DNA of 64,000 bases from contig NZ_JANJZK010000009.1 of assembly GCF_024623185.1 (NCBI RefSeq), forward strand, positions 1-64,000, written 5' to 3'. Within the stretch, counting starts at the first letter, position 1, and every line of letters begins with the position of its first letter. Source of the DNA: Anaerofustis stercorihominis (GTDB lineage: Bacteria > Bacillota > Clostridia > Eubacteriales > Anaerofustaceae). The notes below the pieces were generated by a model, which made no database searches, was not told the origin of the DNA, and saw only the letters and a list, made by a program, of their open reading frames with translations. Positions 63,928 through 64,000 of the stretch are shown piece after piece. The translations under genes and the position numbers were made by a program.

Positions 63928-64000
63928 TTTGAAATAATCAAGTTTGTCCGAAATTGTCTTATGTGTTTTTTCTTTGGGTTCACCTCTTTTTATTATATCC
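63925..64000 (-). CDS. 3' end of an unidentified minus-strand gene (partial)
   Basis: An open frame on the minus strand enters at the window edge and ends at TAA (63925-63927) after 24 codons, finishing KTHKTISDKLDYFK. It runs into a shared terminator, as a real gene end would. Too short to identify, and it may be a chance frame. Confidence 0.4.
   Translation of the reverse strand, partial: DIIKRGEPKEKTHKTISDKLDYFK

Overview
The window comes from a low-GC, endospore-forming, anaerobic Firmicute of the class Clostridia. The evidence is AT-rich intergenic DNA, AGA-rich codon use and strong GGAGG ribosome-binding sites. Gene content agrees: spore genes (YyaC, YtaF, a CwlJ-type hydrolase with a GerQ-like partner), a clostridial 2[4Fe-4S] ferredoxin, the SCIFF peptide with its radical-SAM maturase, and a c-di-GMP-I riboswitch of clostridial type. 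The species cannot be fixed from the sequence alone. No tRNA, rRNA, CRISPR array or insertion sequence was found.

Layout. 0.4-5.6 kb: an L,D-transpeptidase; a gene-free block with its own promoter and terminator that looks like a large structured RNA of about 0.86 kb; a c-di-GMP riboswitch in front of a long acidic surface protein; and a zinc dehydrogenase. 5.6-9.6 kb (minus strand): YyaC, a TtcA-like thiolase, an Amidase_3 cell-wall amidase and a membrane-anchored coiled-coil protein. 9.7-21.5 kb: serS, a DUF4352-like protein, an LD-carboxypeptidase, ferredoxin, a cysteine-rich repeat protein, YtaF, a phosphohexomutase, a UPF0182 protein, an XRE repressor, CarD and the CwlJ/GerQ-like pair. 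21.7-26.4 kb: ftsK/spoIIIE-rimO-pgsA. 26.5-28.0 kb: three small conserved genes. 28.1-33.1 kb: a teichoic-acid-type cluster (pyruvyl transferase, TarI, a TarJ-like dehydrogenase, a CDP-polyol phosphotransferase).

33.3-53.3 kb is the S10-spc-alpha ribosomal superoperon in canonical Gram-positive order (rpsJ to rplQ, with secY, adk, map, a KOW protein, infA and rpmJ). It is followed by the ECF transporter module ecfA1-ecfA2-ecfT, truA, and rplM-rpsI with a separate consensus promoter. 53.29-53.69 kb is a dense block of near-perfect inverted repeats, the first three nested inside a closing stem, then diverged copies of an ~80-bp unit. 54.1-56.4 kb: an iron-type alcohol dehydrogenase, a glutaredoxin and a lone phage-tail-like protein. 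56.5-62.1 kb: cysteine desulfurase, IscU, SCIFF, its maturase, and SecD-SecF. 62.2-63.9 kb: a CPA1 cation/proton antiporter behind a terminator-like hairpin. The window ends in the 3' end of an unidentified minus-strand gene.

Most worth following: the putative large RNA at 2142-2998; the hairpin array at 53287-53690; the riboswitch with an apparent Shine-Dalgarno-sequestering platform; terminator-like hairpins in the leaders of carD and the antiporter; the terminator between SCIFF and its maturase; the isolated phage-tail-like gene; and the cysteine-rich repeat protein with a possible late-sporulation promoter.
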